Assembly (NCBI RefSeq): GCF_001885075.1
Contig: NZ_MODU01000004.1
Coordinates: 3,720,001-3,784,000 of the forward strand
From: Alteromonas sp. V450
GTDB taxonomy: Bacteria > Pseudomonadota > Gammaproteobacteria > Enterobacterales > Alteromonadaceae
DNA: 64,000 nt
Direction of reading: 5' to 3'
Shown: positions 1-9,273 of the stretch, piece by piece
Layout of the letters: every line of letters starts with the position of its first letter
Numbering within the stretch: position 1 is the first letter of the stretch
Notes under the pieces: generated by a model
What the model was told of the DNA's origin: nothing
What the model saw: only the letters and a program-made list of their open reading frames with translations
The model's database searches: none
Translations under genes and position numbers: made by a program

Positions 1-587
1 CTATTTTTTCTATGGCCGTTGTAAATATTCAGCGCTTTTCTAAGGTCTAATGCAGCATTGATAGCATCTATTGCTTTTTGCTGAGCGCTGCCGCCTGGGT
101 GATCGAAAAGTGCCATAATAGCATCACCCATGAACTTATCGATAAAGCCGCGGTTTTGATGAATGGGGTCGTTCATACGGGTAAAGTACGAATTCAAAAA
201 ATTCATCAGTTCGTGAGGGGTAATTCTTTCAGAAAAGCCTGTAAAGCCCCTAATATCACAGAACATGATGGCTACTTCGTTTTCCGACGCATAGCCTAAA
301 CCCAAATCATCCACATTGGCTGTTGCCATGTGTTCAACAAATTGCTTTGGAACAAATTTTTGAAAAGTACGCGTTAAGCGCAGCGCTTCATCAGCCGCTG
401 CCTGAAAACGAGACTCGCTCTCATTTTGCGAGTTAAGAATATTTTCGTTGAAAGAGCGGTGACGAGCTTCGAACTGTTTTACGCGACGGGCATACCGACG
501 GCTTCTCTTAACAAGCAGTACTGTGATAAATACACAGTACAAAAAGAAAAGGCAAAAAATGCCAACGATCCACTCCATTGCAAACAT
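1..587 (-). CDS. Class III adenylate/guanylate cyclase, N-terminal part (cut by window edge)
   Basis: Partial gene running off the left edge on the minus strand. About 195 residues are visible. An N-terminal membrane segment (about residues 5-26) is followed by a short basic, coiled stretch and then the start of a class III nucleotidyl cyclase domain. The motif FCDIRGFTGFSE supplies the first metal-binding Asp, and FIDKFMGDAIMALF the second. These features are typical of membrane-anchored cyclases that make cAMP or cGMP; the residues that set base preference lie outside the window. The start is uncertain: ATG at 587 or ATG at 578, neither with a clear Shine-Dalgarno. Confidence 0.85.
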   Translation of the reverse strand, partial: MFAMEWIVGIFCLFFLYCVFITVLLVKRSRRYARRVKQFEARHRSFNENILNSQNESESRFQAAADEALRLTRTFQKFVPKQFVEHMATANVDDLGLGYASENEVAIMFCDIRGFTGFSERITPHELMNFLNSYFTRMNDPIHQNRGFIDKFMGDAIMALFDHPGGSAQQKAIDAINAALDLRKALNIYNGHRKN

Positions 588-766
588 AACGCTATATAAC
601 TTCTGTATTAATGGGCATTTAATTATGCCTCTAGACGATTAGAAACCACACATGGATACGGCGCCGCTAACTTCCCTGGACCCCAAAATGCTTTTCGTAT
701 ACTTTATATACTAGATTAAGCAATTTTCGCGTGTAATACCAGCCCGCGAGAATGGGGACCAAAAGT

Positions 767-804
767 CGATAGGTCTGAGCAAAAGCTCACATGGAAACCT
801 ATCG
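767..804 (-). terminator. Putative hairpin terminator downstream of hemL
   Basis: Perfect 8-bp arms (767-774 and 797-804) enclose a second small stem, GAGC-aaaa-GCTC. It lies 20 bp past the hemL stop. On the minus strand the hairpin is followed by ACTTTTGG, a weak U-tract, so termination efficiency is uncertain. Nothing else is recognisable between 588 and 824. Confidence 0.45.
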
Positions 805-824
805 CAACACTTCTAGAAAAACAC

Positions 825-2108
825 CTACTTAAGCGTGCTGAACACTTTATCTACCGCGTCAAGCGTCTTTCCAATAACAGCCTCATCGTGGGCTTTAGAT
901 ACAAAGCCTGCCTCGTACGATGCCGGCGCAAGATACACCCCGTGATCAAGCATACCATGATAGAATTTGTTAAATTGCGCTATATTGCAGTTGATGGCTT
1001 GCTTATAGTTTGTCACCTTTTCTACATCAGTGAAGAATATGCCAAACATACTGCCTGCAACGTTTGTGGTTAAGCTAATGCCATGCTTATCCGCAAGTGA
1101 TTGAAATCCGTCTACCAATGCTTGCGTATTTTCAAATATTGAATCATAAAGGCCAGGCTGTTCAATTTGTTGCATAGCAGCTAGACCTGCTGCCATGGCT
1201 ACAGGGTTACCAGATAGCGTACCGGCTTGATAAATAGGGCCCGTTGGAGCGATATGCGTGATAATATCACGGCGTCCACCGAAACAACCTACCGGCATTC
1301 CGCCACCGATAACTTTGCCTAAACAGGTTAAGTCTGGTTTTACATTGAAACGTTCTTGAGCGCCACCGCGAGAAACTCTAAAACCTGTCATTACTTCATC
1401 GAAGATAAGCACGCTACCGTATTGGTCACATATTTCGCGTAAACCTTCAAGAAAACCTTCCACAGGAGGAATACAGTTCATATTGCCAGCAACAGGCTCG
1501 ACAATAATACAAGCGATATCGTCGCCGTGAGCGCTAAAGACTTCTTTTACACTGTCAATATTGTTGTATTCTACCGTAAGAGTATGCTCTGCCACGTTAC
1601 TTGGTACACCAGGAGAGCTTGGAACGCCTAGCGTAAGCGCTCCAGAACCTGCTTTTACAAGAAGCGAGTCGGCGTGTCCGTGGTAACAACCTTCAAACTT
1701 AACTATTTTATTGCGACTTGTATAGCCTCTAGCTAGCCTAATCGCTGACATGGTGGCCTCGGTGCCCGAATTAACCATGCGCACCATTTCCATTGAGGGC
1801 ACAAGTTGACTCACTTTTTCCGCCATGATGACTTCGGCTTCTGTGGGCGCGCCAAATGATAATCCGTTGTAAGACGCTTCTATCACTGCTTCGCGAATTT
1901 GCGGGTTATTGTGCCCTAGTACCATCGGGCCCCATGATTGAATGTAGTCTATGTACTGCTTGCCATCGGCATCCCACATATATGCGCCATCCGCTTTCGT
2001 AATAAAGCGAGGGGTACCACCAACAGCTTTGAATGCGCGTACCGGTGAGTTCACTCCACCTGGAATGGTTTTTTGTGCGCGTGTAAATAGGGCTTCAGAT
2101 TTTTGCAT
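825..2108 (-). CDS. hemL: Glutamate-1-semialdehyde 2,1-aminomutase
   Basis: PLP enzyme converting glutamate-1-semialdehyde to 5-aminolevulinate, the last step of the C5 route into haem. The 427-residue product matches the usual family length. The class III aminotransferase fold is evident from [18 protein letters not shown] and CLGKVIGGG; Lys265 in the last is the expected PLP lysine. I chose the start at 2108 (MQKSEALF) because it matches family N-termini and lies 4 bp after the pyrB stop. The longer frame from 2153 would overlap pyrB by about 40 bp and is less likely. The tight spacing suggests co-transcription and translational coupling with pyrB, joining pyrimidine and haem synthesis in one transcript. 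Confidence 0.97.
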   Translation of the reverse strand: MQKSEALFTRAQKTIPGGVNSPVRAFKAVGGTPRFITKADGAYMWDADGKQYIDYIQSWGPMVLGHNNPQIREAVIEASYNGLSFGAPTEAEVIMAEKVSQLVPSMEMVRMVNSGTEATMSAIRLARGYTSRNKIVKFEGCYHGHADSLLVKAGSGALTLGVPSSPGVPSNVAEHTLTVEYNNIDSVKEVFSAHGDDIACIIVEPVAGNMNCIPPVEGFLEGLREICDQYGSVLIFDEVMTGFRVSRGGAQERFNVKPDLTCLGKVIGGGMPVGCFGGRRDIITHIAPTGPIYQAGTLSGNPVAMAAGLAAMQQIEQPGLYDSIFENTQALVDGFQSLADKHGISLTTNVAGSMFGIFFTDVEKVTNYKQAINCNIAQFNKFYHGMLDHGVYLAPASYEAGFVSKAHDEAVIGKTLDAVDKVFSTLK

Positions 2109-2112
2109 GTAA

Positions 2113-3126
2113 TTACTTACTCTTATTGCTGTACCAAACCACGTCCTTTTCATACTTGGTGATTAGGTTTTCTACACCAAGTGTTAACGCGAATAGTGCC
2201 ATTCTTACAAGAACACCGTTGTCGGTTTGTCTGAAGATGGCGAGGTTTGGATTAAGATTTAGATCGTTATCAAGTTCATTTGCCTCTATACGGGAATCTC
2301 TAGGCAGGGGATGCATAATAACGGTCTTTGATTGAAAATGTTTGGTGTAAATAGACTGGTTTAGTCTGAATTTTCCACGATATTTGTCTGCTTCTTCCTG
2401 TGAAGGGAATCGCTCTTCTTGAATGCGCGTTTGATAGCAAATATCAGCATCCATATTGCCTTCAAGTGTTTCCGTTATCGTTAATTGATGGCCAGCGTTC
2501 TCAATAGCATCAATGATAGGTTGAGGCATTGCGAGCTCTTTTGGCGATATTAGCGTGAAACGCACATTGTTAAACAAGCAAAGAAGTCGTGATAGAGAGT
2601 GTACTGTACGTCCGTACCGTAGGTCGCCAATCATGGCAATGTGCAAGCCGTCAATGCCATTGCCGTTGAACTCGAGCTCTCTTTTTATAGTAAATAGGTC
2701 CAGAAGGGCTTGGGTGGGGTGTTCGTTCGCACCATCTCCGCCGTTAATAACGGGGACACGACTCCCTTCAGCGAACTCTGCGACAGACCCTGCCGAAGGA
2801 TGGCGCATAGCGATAATATCCGAATAGCCGCTCAACACTCGCGCTGTATCATAAAGCGATTCACCTTTAGCCAGTGCTGAGCTCGACATCCCTGTTGTTT
2901 CTCTCACTTCCCCGCCTAACAAATTGAAAGCAGTGCCGAAGCTTACTCGTGTGCGCGTACTTGGCTCGAAAAAAAGGTTCCCCAGTATCGCACCATCTAA
3001 CACGGTGGTTCGTTTTTGACGTTTGGCATAAGGTTGCATAGAAACCGCAACAGAGAACACTCTTTCGATGGCCTCGCGATCGAATTGATTAACCGAAAGA
3101 ATATGGTTACCAGTAAAATCTGTCAT
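2113..3126 (-). CDS. pyrB: Aspartate carbamoyltransferase catalytic chain
   Basis: Condenses carbamoyl phosphate with aspartate, the committed step of pyrimidine synthesis. The carbamoyl phosphate motif STRTR is at residues 56-60, followed by [20 protein letters not shown] and HPLPR, all expected of the catalytic chain. The protein is about 337 residues, longer than E. coli PyrB, with an extended C-terminus. No pyrI regulatory chain is next to it, so it may work without the classical PyrI subunit or with one encoded elsewhere. Start chosen at 3126 (MTDFTGNH) because a GAG-containing ribosome site lies just upstream; in-frame ATGs at 3141 and 3156 lack one. hemL follows after 4 bp. Confidence 0.95.
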   Translation of the reverse strand: MTDFTGNHILSVNQFDREAIERVFSVAVSMQPYAKRQKRTTVLDGAILGNLFFEPSTRTRVSFGTAFNLLGGEVRETTGMSSSALAKGESLYDTARVLSGYSDIIAMRHPSAGSVAEFAEGSRVPVINGGDGANEHPTQALLDLFTIKRELEFNGNGIDGLHIAMIGDLRYGRTVHSLSRLLCLFNNVRFTLISPKELAMPQPIIDAIENAGHQLTITETLEGNMDADICYQTRIQEERFPSQEEADKYRGKFRLNQSIYTKHFQSKTVIMHPLPRDSRIEANELDNDLNLNPNLAIFRQTDNGVLVRMALFALTLGVENLITKYEKDVVWYSNKSK

Positions 3127-3232
3127 GCGATTCTCATTCATCAAAGAAAACGCCAATAGTGTATATTACCGGCTTAAATAAGTCATTATCTGAGCTGGGA
3201 ATGACAGCGTTTTAATGGTTCATGTTGAACGT

Positions 3233-3274
3233 TGGCAACCAGCATAATAAACAGGGCTCAAGAGCAGGTTGCCA
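3233..3274. repeat. Inverted repeat between TetR gene and pyrB
   Basis: Perfect 8-bp arms TGGCAACC/GGTTGCCA (3233-3240, 3267-3274) with a 26-nt spacer that contains the palindrome GCTCAAGAGC. It sits between the TetR stop and the pyrB start, both on the minus strand. No U-tract follows, so it may be a leader structure of pyrB or a processing or weak termination hairpin. Confidence 0.4.
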
Positions 3275-3295
3275 CGCGAAAGTAAAGCGGTTCTG

Positions 3296-3940
3296 TTAGG
3301 CATTTTGCCCTAGCGACTTAAAGTGAGAAAACAAAAGAAGCGTTTTGTTCACCACTCTTTTTACATGCTCGTCTATTTCTTCATCATTCATGGGGGATTG
3401 AATACCACAAAGCATCATGGTGTGGTGTTCACTTTTTAACAGCGAGCAAAAGTCTATAGCCAATTCATGTGCTATTTGTGCTGACAAAGCGCCCTCGCCA
3501 AATTGCGCGATAAGTTCACTTAATGTGGCTTGAGACGCTTGTGGTCCCGCTTGATAAAAAAGCGTTGCAACATGGGAATTGGTAACCGCCTCAGCAATAA
3601 TCACACGAAAAATTGCAATGCTCTGCGGATCTTGAAGTAGGCGAATAAATTGAGAGCCAACTTGGCACAAACAGTCGTATAACGAATGCGAAGTAGAATT
3701 TGAAAGCCGCATTGAATCGCGTTGATACATGCTGCATTTAGACGATATGGCGGCTTTGAACAGAGCGTCTTTACTCTCGAAATGCGAATAAACCGTTTGT
3801 TTCGACACGCCAGACGCTTTAGCAACAGCATCCATAGAGGTGTTGGCGAATCCAGTTTGTAGAAATAATTGAGAAGCCGTGTGGAGTATGAGTTTATATT
3901 TCTCTTCGCTCTTTGGTCGGCCTTGTTTTTTTGTTTTCAC
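3296..3940 (-). CDS. TetR/AcrR-family repressor of the adjacent efflux operon
   Basis: A 214-residue regulator with a basic leader (KTKKQGRPKSEEK) and a TetR N-terminal helix-turn-helix at about residues 15-60, centred on GVSKQTVYSHF. The C-terminal ligand domain resembles those of AcrR/AefR-type regulators. It is divergent from the RND efflux genes at 4062-8338, with 121 bp between. A near-perfect palindrome at 3979-3993 in that gap is a good operator candidate. The inferred role is repression of itself and the pump until a toxic ligand binds. The ligand cannot be told from sequence. Confidence 0.9.
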   Translation of the reverse strand: MKTKKQGRPKSEEKYKLILHTASQLFLQTGFANTSMDAVAKASGVSKQTVYSHFESKDALFKAAISSKCSMYQRDSMRLSNSTSHSLYDCLCQVGSQFIRLLQDPQSIAIFRVIIAEAVTNSHVATLFYQAGPQASQATLSELIAQFGEGALSAQIAHELAIDFCSLLKSEHHTMMLCGIQSPMNDEEIDEHVKRVVNKTLLLFSHFKSLGQNA

Positions 3941-3978
3941 TACATTCTCACATTTTTTTAAAGATAATTAATTATCAA

Positions 3979-3993
3979 ACTGGACGGTCTAGT
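3979..3993. promoter_or_regulatory. Candidate TetR operator between regulator and RND operon
   Basis: ACTnGAC-n-GTCnAGT: 12 of 15 positions are symmetric, and the 6-mer cores are perfect apart from one varying base in each half. It lies between the divergent TetR gene and the adaptor gene, next to AT-rich promoter-like sequence (TATTAT at 3993-3998). Size and position fit a TetR-family site; binding by this regulator is inferred. Confidence 0.6.
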
Positions 3994-4061
3994 ATTATTA
4001 AATTAGCATAACGCAATACACTCGCAATTATAACCCTGTTATTTTTGAAAAAGGATCTGAT

Positions 4062-5201
4062 ATGACCAGGCAAAGCAACGCTCCTCAAGAAGGCAAAACT
4101 TCGTTATTAATTGCCATTGTTGGTTTTGTCGCCGTACTTGTTGTTCTGCTTATTACGGCGGGGTTAGGAAATGCTACACAATCACCAGAAGCTCGGCTCC
4201 CGGTTAATGTATCGACGAGTGTCATTGCTCTACAGAAAGGTTTCAAAACGCCAATTAGCATTTATGGCTTAATTGAATCGCCTAAAACAACGTCATTGTC
4301 TTTTGATATTGCCGGTCGTGTGAACGAAATCTTCGTTGAAGAAGGTGAGCGGGTGAACGAAGGACAAATACTAGCGCATCTTGATATCGAGCGTCTTCGA
4401 GCCAAAAAGCAAGAATTAGAAGCGAGTTTGTCGAGAGCTGACGCTGATTTGGCGTTGGCAAAAGTAAATAGCGAACGCACGATATCACTTGTGCAAAGAA
4501 AGCTGGAATCCTCTCAACGGCTTGATGAAACTGAAGCGGCGTTAAACATAGCGAAAGCGCAGCGAAGCCAAATTCAAGCATCACTTCATTCTATGGATGT
4601 TGAGATATCGAAGGCTACCTTAAAAGCACCTTTTGACGGTGTTGTTACACGACGTTTTGTCGATGAGGGCAGTGTTACTAACTCGGGTGTACCTGTATTG
4701 GGTGTTACCGGCGTGGACGCATTTCACGCACGGTTTGCGGTACCCGCTGACGTTATAGAACAATTTTCAATGGGACAGGTCGTTGACGTCCAAGTGGGCC
4801 AGCGTCGAATTCAAGGCACAGTCACGCAAAGGTTGCCAATCAGGAATGTCCAGACACGTACCATAGACATACTTGTTACGTTAAAAAATAACGAAGGCGT
4901 TAGACCCGGCGATATGGGTTTACTTACAGGCGAACGCGTTCACAATGAAGCTGGAGCCTGGCTGCCAGTAAATGCGCTGAGTAATGGTCTGCGTGGGCTG
5001 TGGCGCGTTTTTGTCATTGCAAATAATCAGCAGCCGAAGCTCGAGGCACGCGTTGTCGAAGTGATTTACACAGATGGTAAAGATGCGTTTGTTCGCGGCG
5101 CAATAAAAAATGGAGAAACCTTTGTTAACGAAGGGACGCACAAGCTAGCGCCAGGGCAAGTGGTTTCGCTTTCCTCTCAAAGAGAAAGCGGAGCAATGTA
5201 A
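4062..5201 (+). CDS. RND efflux periplasmic adaptor (membrane fusion protein)
   Basis: The 379-residue adaptor links the inner-membrane RND pump to an outer-membrane channel. An N-terminal membrane anchor (about residues 15-37) is followed by a biotinyl-lipoyl-like half (SFDIAGRVNEIFVEEGERV), a coiled alpha-hairpin (about 107-170), the second lipoyl half (LKAPFDGVVTRRFVDEG) and beta-barrel/membrane-proximal domains. Start ATG 4062 has a strong AAAAGGA site. The stop overlaps the pump start by one base (TAATG), indicating translational coupling. No TolC-type gene is adjacent, so the outer-membrane channel must be encoded elsewhere. Substrate unknown. Confidence 0.93.
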   Translation: MTRQSNAPQEGKTSLLIAIVGFVAVLVVLLITAGLGNATQSPEARLPVNVSTSVIALQKGFKTPISIYGLIESPKTTSLSFDIAGRVNEIFVEEGERVNEGQILAHLDIERLRAKKQELEASLSRADADLALAKVNSERTISLVQRKLESSQRLDETEAALNIAKAQRSQIQASLHSMDVEISKATLKAPFDGVVTRRFVDEGSVTNSGVPVLGVTGVDAFHARFAVPADVIEQFSMGQVVDVQVGQRRIQGTVTQRLPIRNVQTRTIDILVTLKNNEGVRPGDMGLLTGERVHNEAGAWLPVNALSNGLRGLWRVFVIANNQQPKLEARVVEVIYTDGKDAFVRGAIKNGETFVNEGTHKLAPGQVVSLSSQRESGAM

Positions 5202-8200
5202 TGAAGCCTTTTAACGTTAATACTGATAAATCATACCCCTGGTACACGTTGTTTTACCGACGAGGTCATTTACTGATATTAAGTATTTTAATTTTAATAA
5301 CAGCTGGCTTGTCGGCGCTAGGCGCTTTACCACGTATAGAAGATCCCCGAATTGATACCCGCAACGCAATGATTATCACGCCTTATCCCGGTGCTTCAGC
5401 AGAGCGAGTTGAGGCGTTGGTGAGCGACGTAATAGAAGATAGACTGCGGGAGATTTTTGAAATAAAAGAGGTGAAATCTACTTCGCGAGCAGGCATTTCT
5501 GTCATTCTTATCGAAACACAAGATTGGGTTGATAATACCAGCAACGAAGAGTTGTTCAGTGAAATCCGCGATGCAATAGGCGCTGCCTCTGCGTCATTCC
5601 CTCCGGGGGCAATGGCGCCTATTTTTGACGAAAAGCGTGGCGCAACAGCATTTACTTTACTTCTGTCACTTAGCGCTAATCACCCAGACACAACGCCCAT
5701 AACGCTGACAGGTCGCTTAGCACAAGAGCTTACCGATAGACTGCGCAATGTAAGTGGAACGGAATTAGTAAGGAATTATGGTGCGCCAAAAGAAGAAATA
5801 AGCGTCAATATAGACCCCACTAAACTTGCATCCACGGGGCTTACTCTTCAACAAGTAAGCGCTTTGATAAGAGAAGCCGATCCTAAATTGCCTGCAGGAA
5901 CGCTTAATACACAACAAAGCAACCTACGCTTTACCGTAGGCGAGGGACTTGATGGCGTTAATATGATTGCCTCAATTCCTTTGGTGAACTCGCAAGGACG
6001 TTATTTGCGAGTAGAAGATATTGCAAGTGTGAAACGGAGCTACACAACGCCAAGAAGTGAAATTGGCTATGTAAATGGAGAAGAATCTATTTTTATCGCA
6101 GCGCGTATGCAACCCTCATTGCGGTCAGATGTCTGGACGAAGAACGCGCTCGATGTTGTAGCACAATTTAATCAGGATTTTAGTGGTTCTATCACAGCAA
6201 CGGTGGTGTTTGAGCAAAACGAATATACGGCTTCGAGACTCTCTGATCTCTCCATTAACTTATTAATGGGGTGTGCGGTGGTCATGTTTGTCATATTGCT
6301 TTTCATGGGGTTCAGGGCAGCATGGATAGTGGGAATAGCCCTGCCTTTGTGTGCTGCGTTTGCATTGTTTTCGCTAAGTTTTTACAACGAGCAAATTCAT
6401 CAGATGTCTATTTTTGGAATGATCATCGGGATAGGGTTGCTCATAGACAACGCAATTGTGATAACCGATGAAATACGAATTAATTTACAAGACCCAGACT
6501 TAACCCGCGTCGGTGCAATGGCAAAAAGCGTATCCCATTTATTTGCGCCTTTGCTGGCGTCTACGTTAACAACGATTCTGGGGTTTATGCCTATTTTTCT
6601 GCTTGATGGAAATATCGGAGATTTTGTTGGGCCTATCGCAATTAGTGTTGTAATGGCGCTTATCGGCTCATTGTTCATATCGTTAACTATTATTGCTGCA
6701 TTAGCAGCCCGATTTTTACCTAAAAACGTAGGCGAAAAAGGCCAAGAAACGCCTAAATCTTGGTTTTTGGTAGGGCTTCAAGCCCCTCAGCTCACAGAGG
6801 TCTTTAAACGTCAATTAGGACGATGGATTAAACAACCTCTATTGGTCTTACCCGCTGTGACCATTTTATGTTTGTCCGGGTTCGCATTGTCGCAAACACT
6901 GGCTAATGTGTTCTTTCCAAGCGCCGACCGCGACCAGTTTGAAGTTTATTTGTGGGCCAAAGAGGGCAGTAGTATTGAAAATACTGCTGCTTACGTAAAG
7001 CGCGTTGACCAACATATTCGAGATGAGGAAGGCGTGAAACAGGTCACATGGCTCGTGGGTGGGTCAGCACCTTCTGTGTATTACAATCAAATAATGACGC
7101 GTGATAATACGCCCTACTTTGCTAACGCCGTTGTGACGACAACATCGGTCGACGATGCAGCGAAACTAGTTGGAGAATTGCAGCGTAGTTTGGATGAATT
7201 GTACCCGCAAATTCAGATAGTTGTGCGAGCTTTTGGGCAAGGTCCTCCGATAGCTGCGCCTATTGAAGTAGAAGTTTTTGGTCCCGACCTAAATGTACTG
7301 AATGACTTAGGTGATCAGGTGCGTATGCTGATGTCTGAGGTAAATGGCATTTCACAGGCCACTGCCAGTATTTCTATGGGGGAGCCTGAGCTAAAGATTA
7401 ATGCCGATAGCGATAATTTATCGTATTTAGGGCTGACGCTGTCAGAACTAGCAAATCAGATGCAGAGCAATTTTTCAGGCGTTACAGGTGGCTCGGTTTT
7501 AGAAAGCACAGAAGAGATCCCTGTAAGAGTAAGACTTGACAGTCAGTATAGACAAAACACCTATGGGGTAGACGCAATGCCGATACCCGTAGCAGGAGAC
7601 AACGCAATTTCATGGTCGTCATTAGCCGCAGTGGCGACGTTAAAATTGCAGCCTGCAATTAGCAGCATTACGCGGGTAAATGGTGAAAGACTTAATCGAA
7701 TTCAGGCTTTCCTTTTGCCAGGAGTGCCGGCGATAGACGCGAATATAGCCTTACGAGAGTTATTAGAAAGTAGACTTTTATTGCCTCAAGGGTACCGCAT
7801 TCATTTGGCAGGTGATGCAGATGAGCAACAGCAAGCGCTAGGAAAGTTAGGTACCTATGCTCCCGTGTTATTAGTATTGATGCTAACGACGCTTATTTTA
7901 ACTTTTACTAGTTTGCGTATGGCCGGTGTTATCGCAATGGTAGCGGTCTTATCAGTTGGTTTGGGAATGCTCAGTTTGTGGATCTCTGGTTTACCAGTAG
8001 GCTTTAACCCACTACTAGGCTGTGCAGGTCTTATTGGTGTGGCTATTAATGGGTCAATTGTTGTAATAGCTGCCATTAACGCAAACCCTGAGGCTAAACA
8101 AGGTAATACAAAAGCCATTGTTGATGAAACGATGAGCTGTAGCCGCCATATATTATCCACCACGTTCACAACGGTCGGTGGGTTAATACCTTTGTTACTC

Positions 8201-8338
8201 TTCAGTGAAGGAAGCTTCTGGCCACCACTTGCCGTTGTTCTTGCCGGTGGCGTGGGCTTCTCTGTTATATTATCTTTAGTTTTTACACCGACAATAGTGG
8301 CGGCGTTTCAGCGCTATCGATATAAAACTGCATCGTAG
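5201..8338 (+). CDS. RND-family efflux pump permease (HAE-like, atypical proton relay)
   Basis: At 1045 residues this has the length and layout of an inner-membrane RND transporter: an N-terminal membrane helix, two large periplasmic loops (after TM1 and TM7) and two six-helix bundles. PxxxxxxVExxVxxxIE-like porter motifs are present near the N-terminus. In TM4, where AcrB-type pumps carry two adjacent Asp, the sequence reads GLLIDNAIV (Asp416-Asn417). The TM10 segment reads GVAINGSIVV, without the usual Lys. The proton relay therefore differs from the AcrB type. It forms an operon with the adaptor and is presumably repressed by the divergent TetR protein. Export of hydrophobic toxic compounds is inferred; the substrate is unknown. 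Confidence 0.92.
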   Translation: MKPFNVNTDKSYPWYTLFYRRGHLLILSILILITAGLSALGALPRIEDPRIDTRNAMIITPYPGASAERVEALVSDVIEDRLREIFEIKEVKSTSRAGISVILIETQDWVDNTSNEELFSEIRDAIGAASASFPPGAMAPIFDEKRGATAFTLLLSLSANHPDTTPITLTGRLAQELTDRLRNVSGTELVRNYGAPKEEISVNIDPTKLASTGLTLQQVSALIREADPKLPAGTLNTQQSNLRFTVGEGLDGVNMIASIPLVNSQGRYLRVEDIASVKRSYTTPRSEIGYVNGEESIFIAARMQPSLRSDVWTKNALDVVAQFNQDFSGSITATVVFEQNEYTASRLSDLSINLLMGCAVVMFVILLFMGFRAAWIVGIALPLCAAFALFSLSFYNEQIHQMSIFGMIIGIGLLIDNAIVITDEIRINLQDPDLTRVGAMAKSVSHLFAPLLASTLTTILGFMPIFLLDGNIGDFVGPIAISVVMALIGSLFISLTIIAALAARFLPKNVGEKGQETPKSWFLVGLQAPQLTEVFKRQLGRWIKQPLLVLPAVTILCLSGFALSQTLANVFFPSADRDQFEVYLWAKEGSSIENTAAYVKRVDQHIRDEEGVKQVTWLVGGSAPSVYYNQIMTRDNTPYFANAVVTTTSVDDAAKLVGELQRSLDELYPQIQIVVRAFGQGPPIAAPIEVEVFGPDLNVLNDLGDQVRMLMSEVNGISQATASISMGEPELKINADSDNLSYLGLTLSELANQMQSNFSGVTGGSVLESTEEIPVRVRLDSQYRQNTYGVDAMPIPVAGDNAISWSSLAAVATLKLQPAISSITRVNGERLNRIQAFLLPGVPAIDANIALRELLESRLLLPQGYRIHLAGDADEQQQALGKLGTYAPVLLVLMLTTLILTFTSLRMAGVIAMVAVLSVGLGMLSLWISGLPVGFNPLLGCAGLIGVAINGSIVVIAAINANPEAKQGNTKAIVDETMSCSRHILSTTFTTVGGLIPLLLFSEGSFWPPLAVVLAGGVGFSVILSLVFTPTIVAAFQRYRYKTAS

Positions 8339-8447
8339 TTTCAAGCAGCGCAAATTCGCATTACACCAATAGAGTCAGGTGTTTTAAAAGGAAGGTATTG
8401 CGCTGTAAACTATCTTATATAATAAACCGTATAAAAGAGTAGCAAAT

Positions 8448-8570
8448 ATGCGAAGTAAACATCCGTTACTGCGATGGTGGAATACGGAGTGCGAGAGGTG
8501 TAGGCGTATACGACTTTACATCGTGTGGGCAATTATCATGGTACTGGTTTATTTTTATGTCTGGTTCTGA
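8448..8570 (+). CDS. Small CxxC membrane peptide, 40 residues
   Basis: Short ORF starting at ATG 8448 with an AAAAGAG ribosome site 8 nt upstream. It has a positively charged N-terminus, a Cys15-x-x-Cys18 pair followed by two Arg, and one C-terminal hydrophobic segment (about residues 23-40) ending at the stop. Its last 14 bases overlap the start of the DUF2982 gene at 8557 in another frame, suggesting coupled translation. The charge pattern predicts a single-pass inner-membrane peptide with the Cys pair at the cytoplasmic face. I do not recognise the family. Support is the ribosome site, amphipathic layout and gene overlap; chance is not excluded. Confidence 0.55.
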   Translation: MRSKHPLLRWWNTECERCRRIRLYIVWAIIMVLVYFYVWF

Positions 8571-9246
8571 AGTAGAGCAAATTTTTATTCGAGCCTCCTC
8601 GAAAAGCAACGGTATAACGAGTGTTGTATTTGGCGTTATCGGTCTTTGTATTTCTGTGCTTTGGTTGGCGTTTCTTCCCGATTGGTTGTTCTTAGCAGGA
8701 ATTTTCCTTACCAGCGCCGCATTGGTTTGCTTGCTTATCGGTTATTTTAAAATTCGAGAGCCGGAATATAGCTTAGAGATAGCAAAAGACTTCATCACCT
8801 ATCGCCATAGGCTGGGAAGTTGGCGCATTCATTGGGATAATTTGCAGCGAGCAGATTGTCCGCGTGTACGTCATGGTATGGAGCATATTCCCCTGGAAAC
8901 AATAGGCTTTAAAATTAAAAGTTATACCGACTTTTTAAATACCATATCGCCCCGTTTGGCCACGCATCTTCTCATGGAGCAGCGTCCACTTTTAATGCAA
9001 AATATCGGCGAAAATTGTGCTTCAGGAAGTTGTTACGAGCAGTCTATGTTCGACGACAAACCGTTTGTTATGGATGATGGAACTGTCATAAAAGGCGTGA
9101 AAGCGATGCTTGCACACAGAATGGTAGAGTTGCGTAATCGTCTAGGCTTAGACATTTTTATATCAAGTTCTGAGCTAGACCGAGACGCAACCGAATTTGC
9201 TGCACTTATTTCTCAATGCCAACAGGCAAGGCAACGTACCATCTAA
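8557..9246 (+). CDS. DUF2982-like membrane protein
   Basis: 229 residues. Two membrane helices lie at about residues 20-42 and 45-65, followed by a soluble cytoplasmic domain with RLGSWRIHWDN and an MxxxRPLLMQNIGENC segment. The product resembles the DUF2982 proteins of Alteromonas, Shewanella and Vibrio; the function of that family is unknown to me. Its start overlaps the 3' end of the 40-residue peptide gene upstream. It is convergent with the sensor kinase gene, 27 bp away. The assignment is from remembered family character, not a search. Confidence 0.75.
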   Translation: MSGSEVEQIFIRASSKSNGITSVVFGVIGLCISVLWLAFLPDWLFLAGIFLTSAALVCLLIGYFKIREPEYSLEIAKDFITYRHRLGSWRIHWDNLQRADCPRVRHGMEHIPLETIGFKIKSYTDFLNTISPRLATHLLMEQRPLLMQNIGENCASGSCYEQSMFDDKPFVMDDGTVIKGVKAMLAHRMVELRNRLGLDIFISSSELDRDATEFAALISQCQQARQRTI

Positions 9247-9273
9247 ACAGCGCCATAGCTGAAGTTAACGATG

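Noticed and set aside
2109..2153. Longer hemL start (15 extra residues)
   Set aside because: It overlaps pyrB by about 40 bp, and the extra residues do not fit HemL N-termini; the ATG at 2108 gives 427 residues, the family length.
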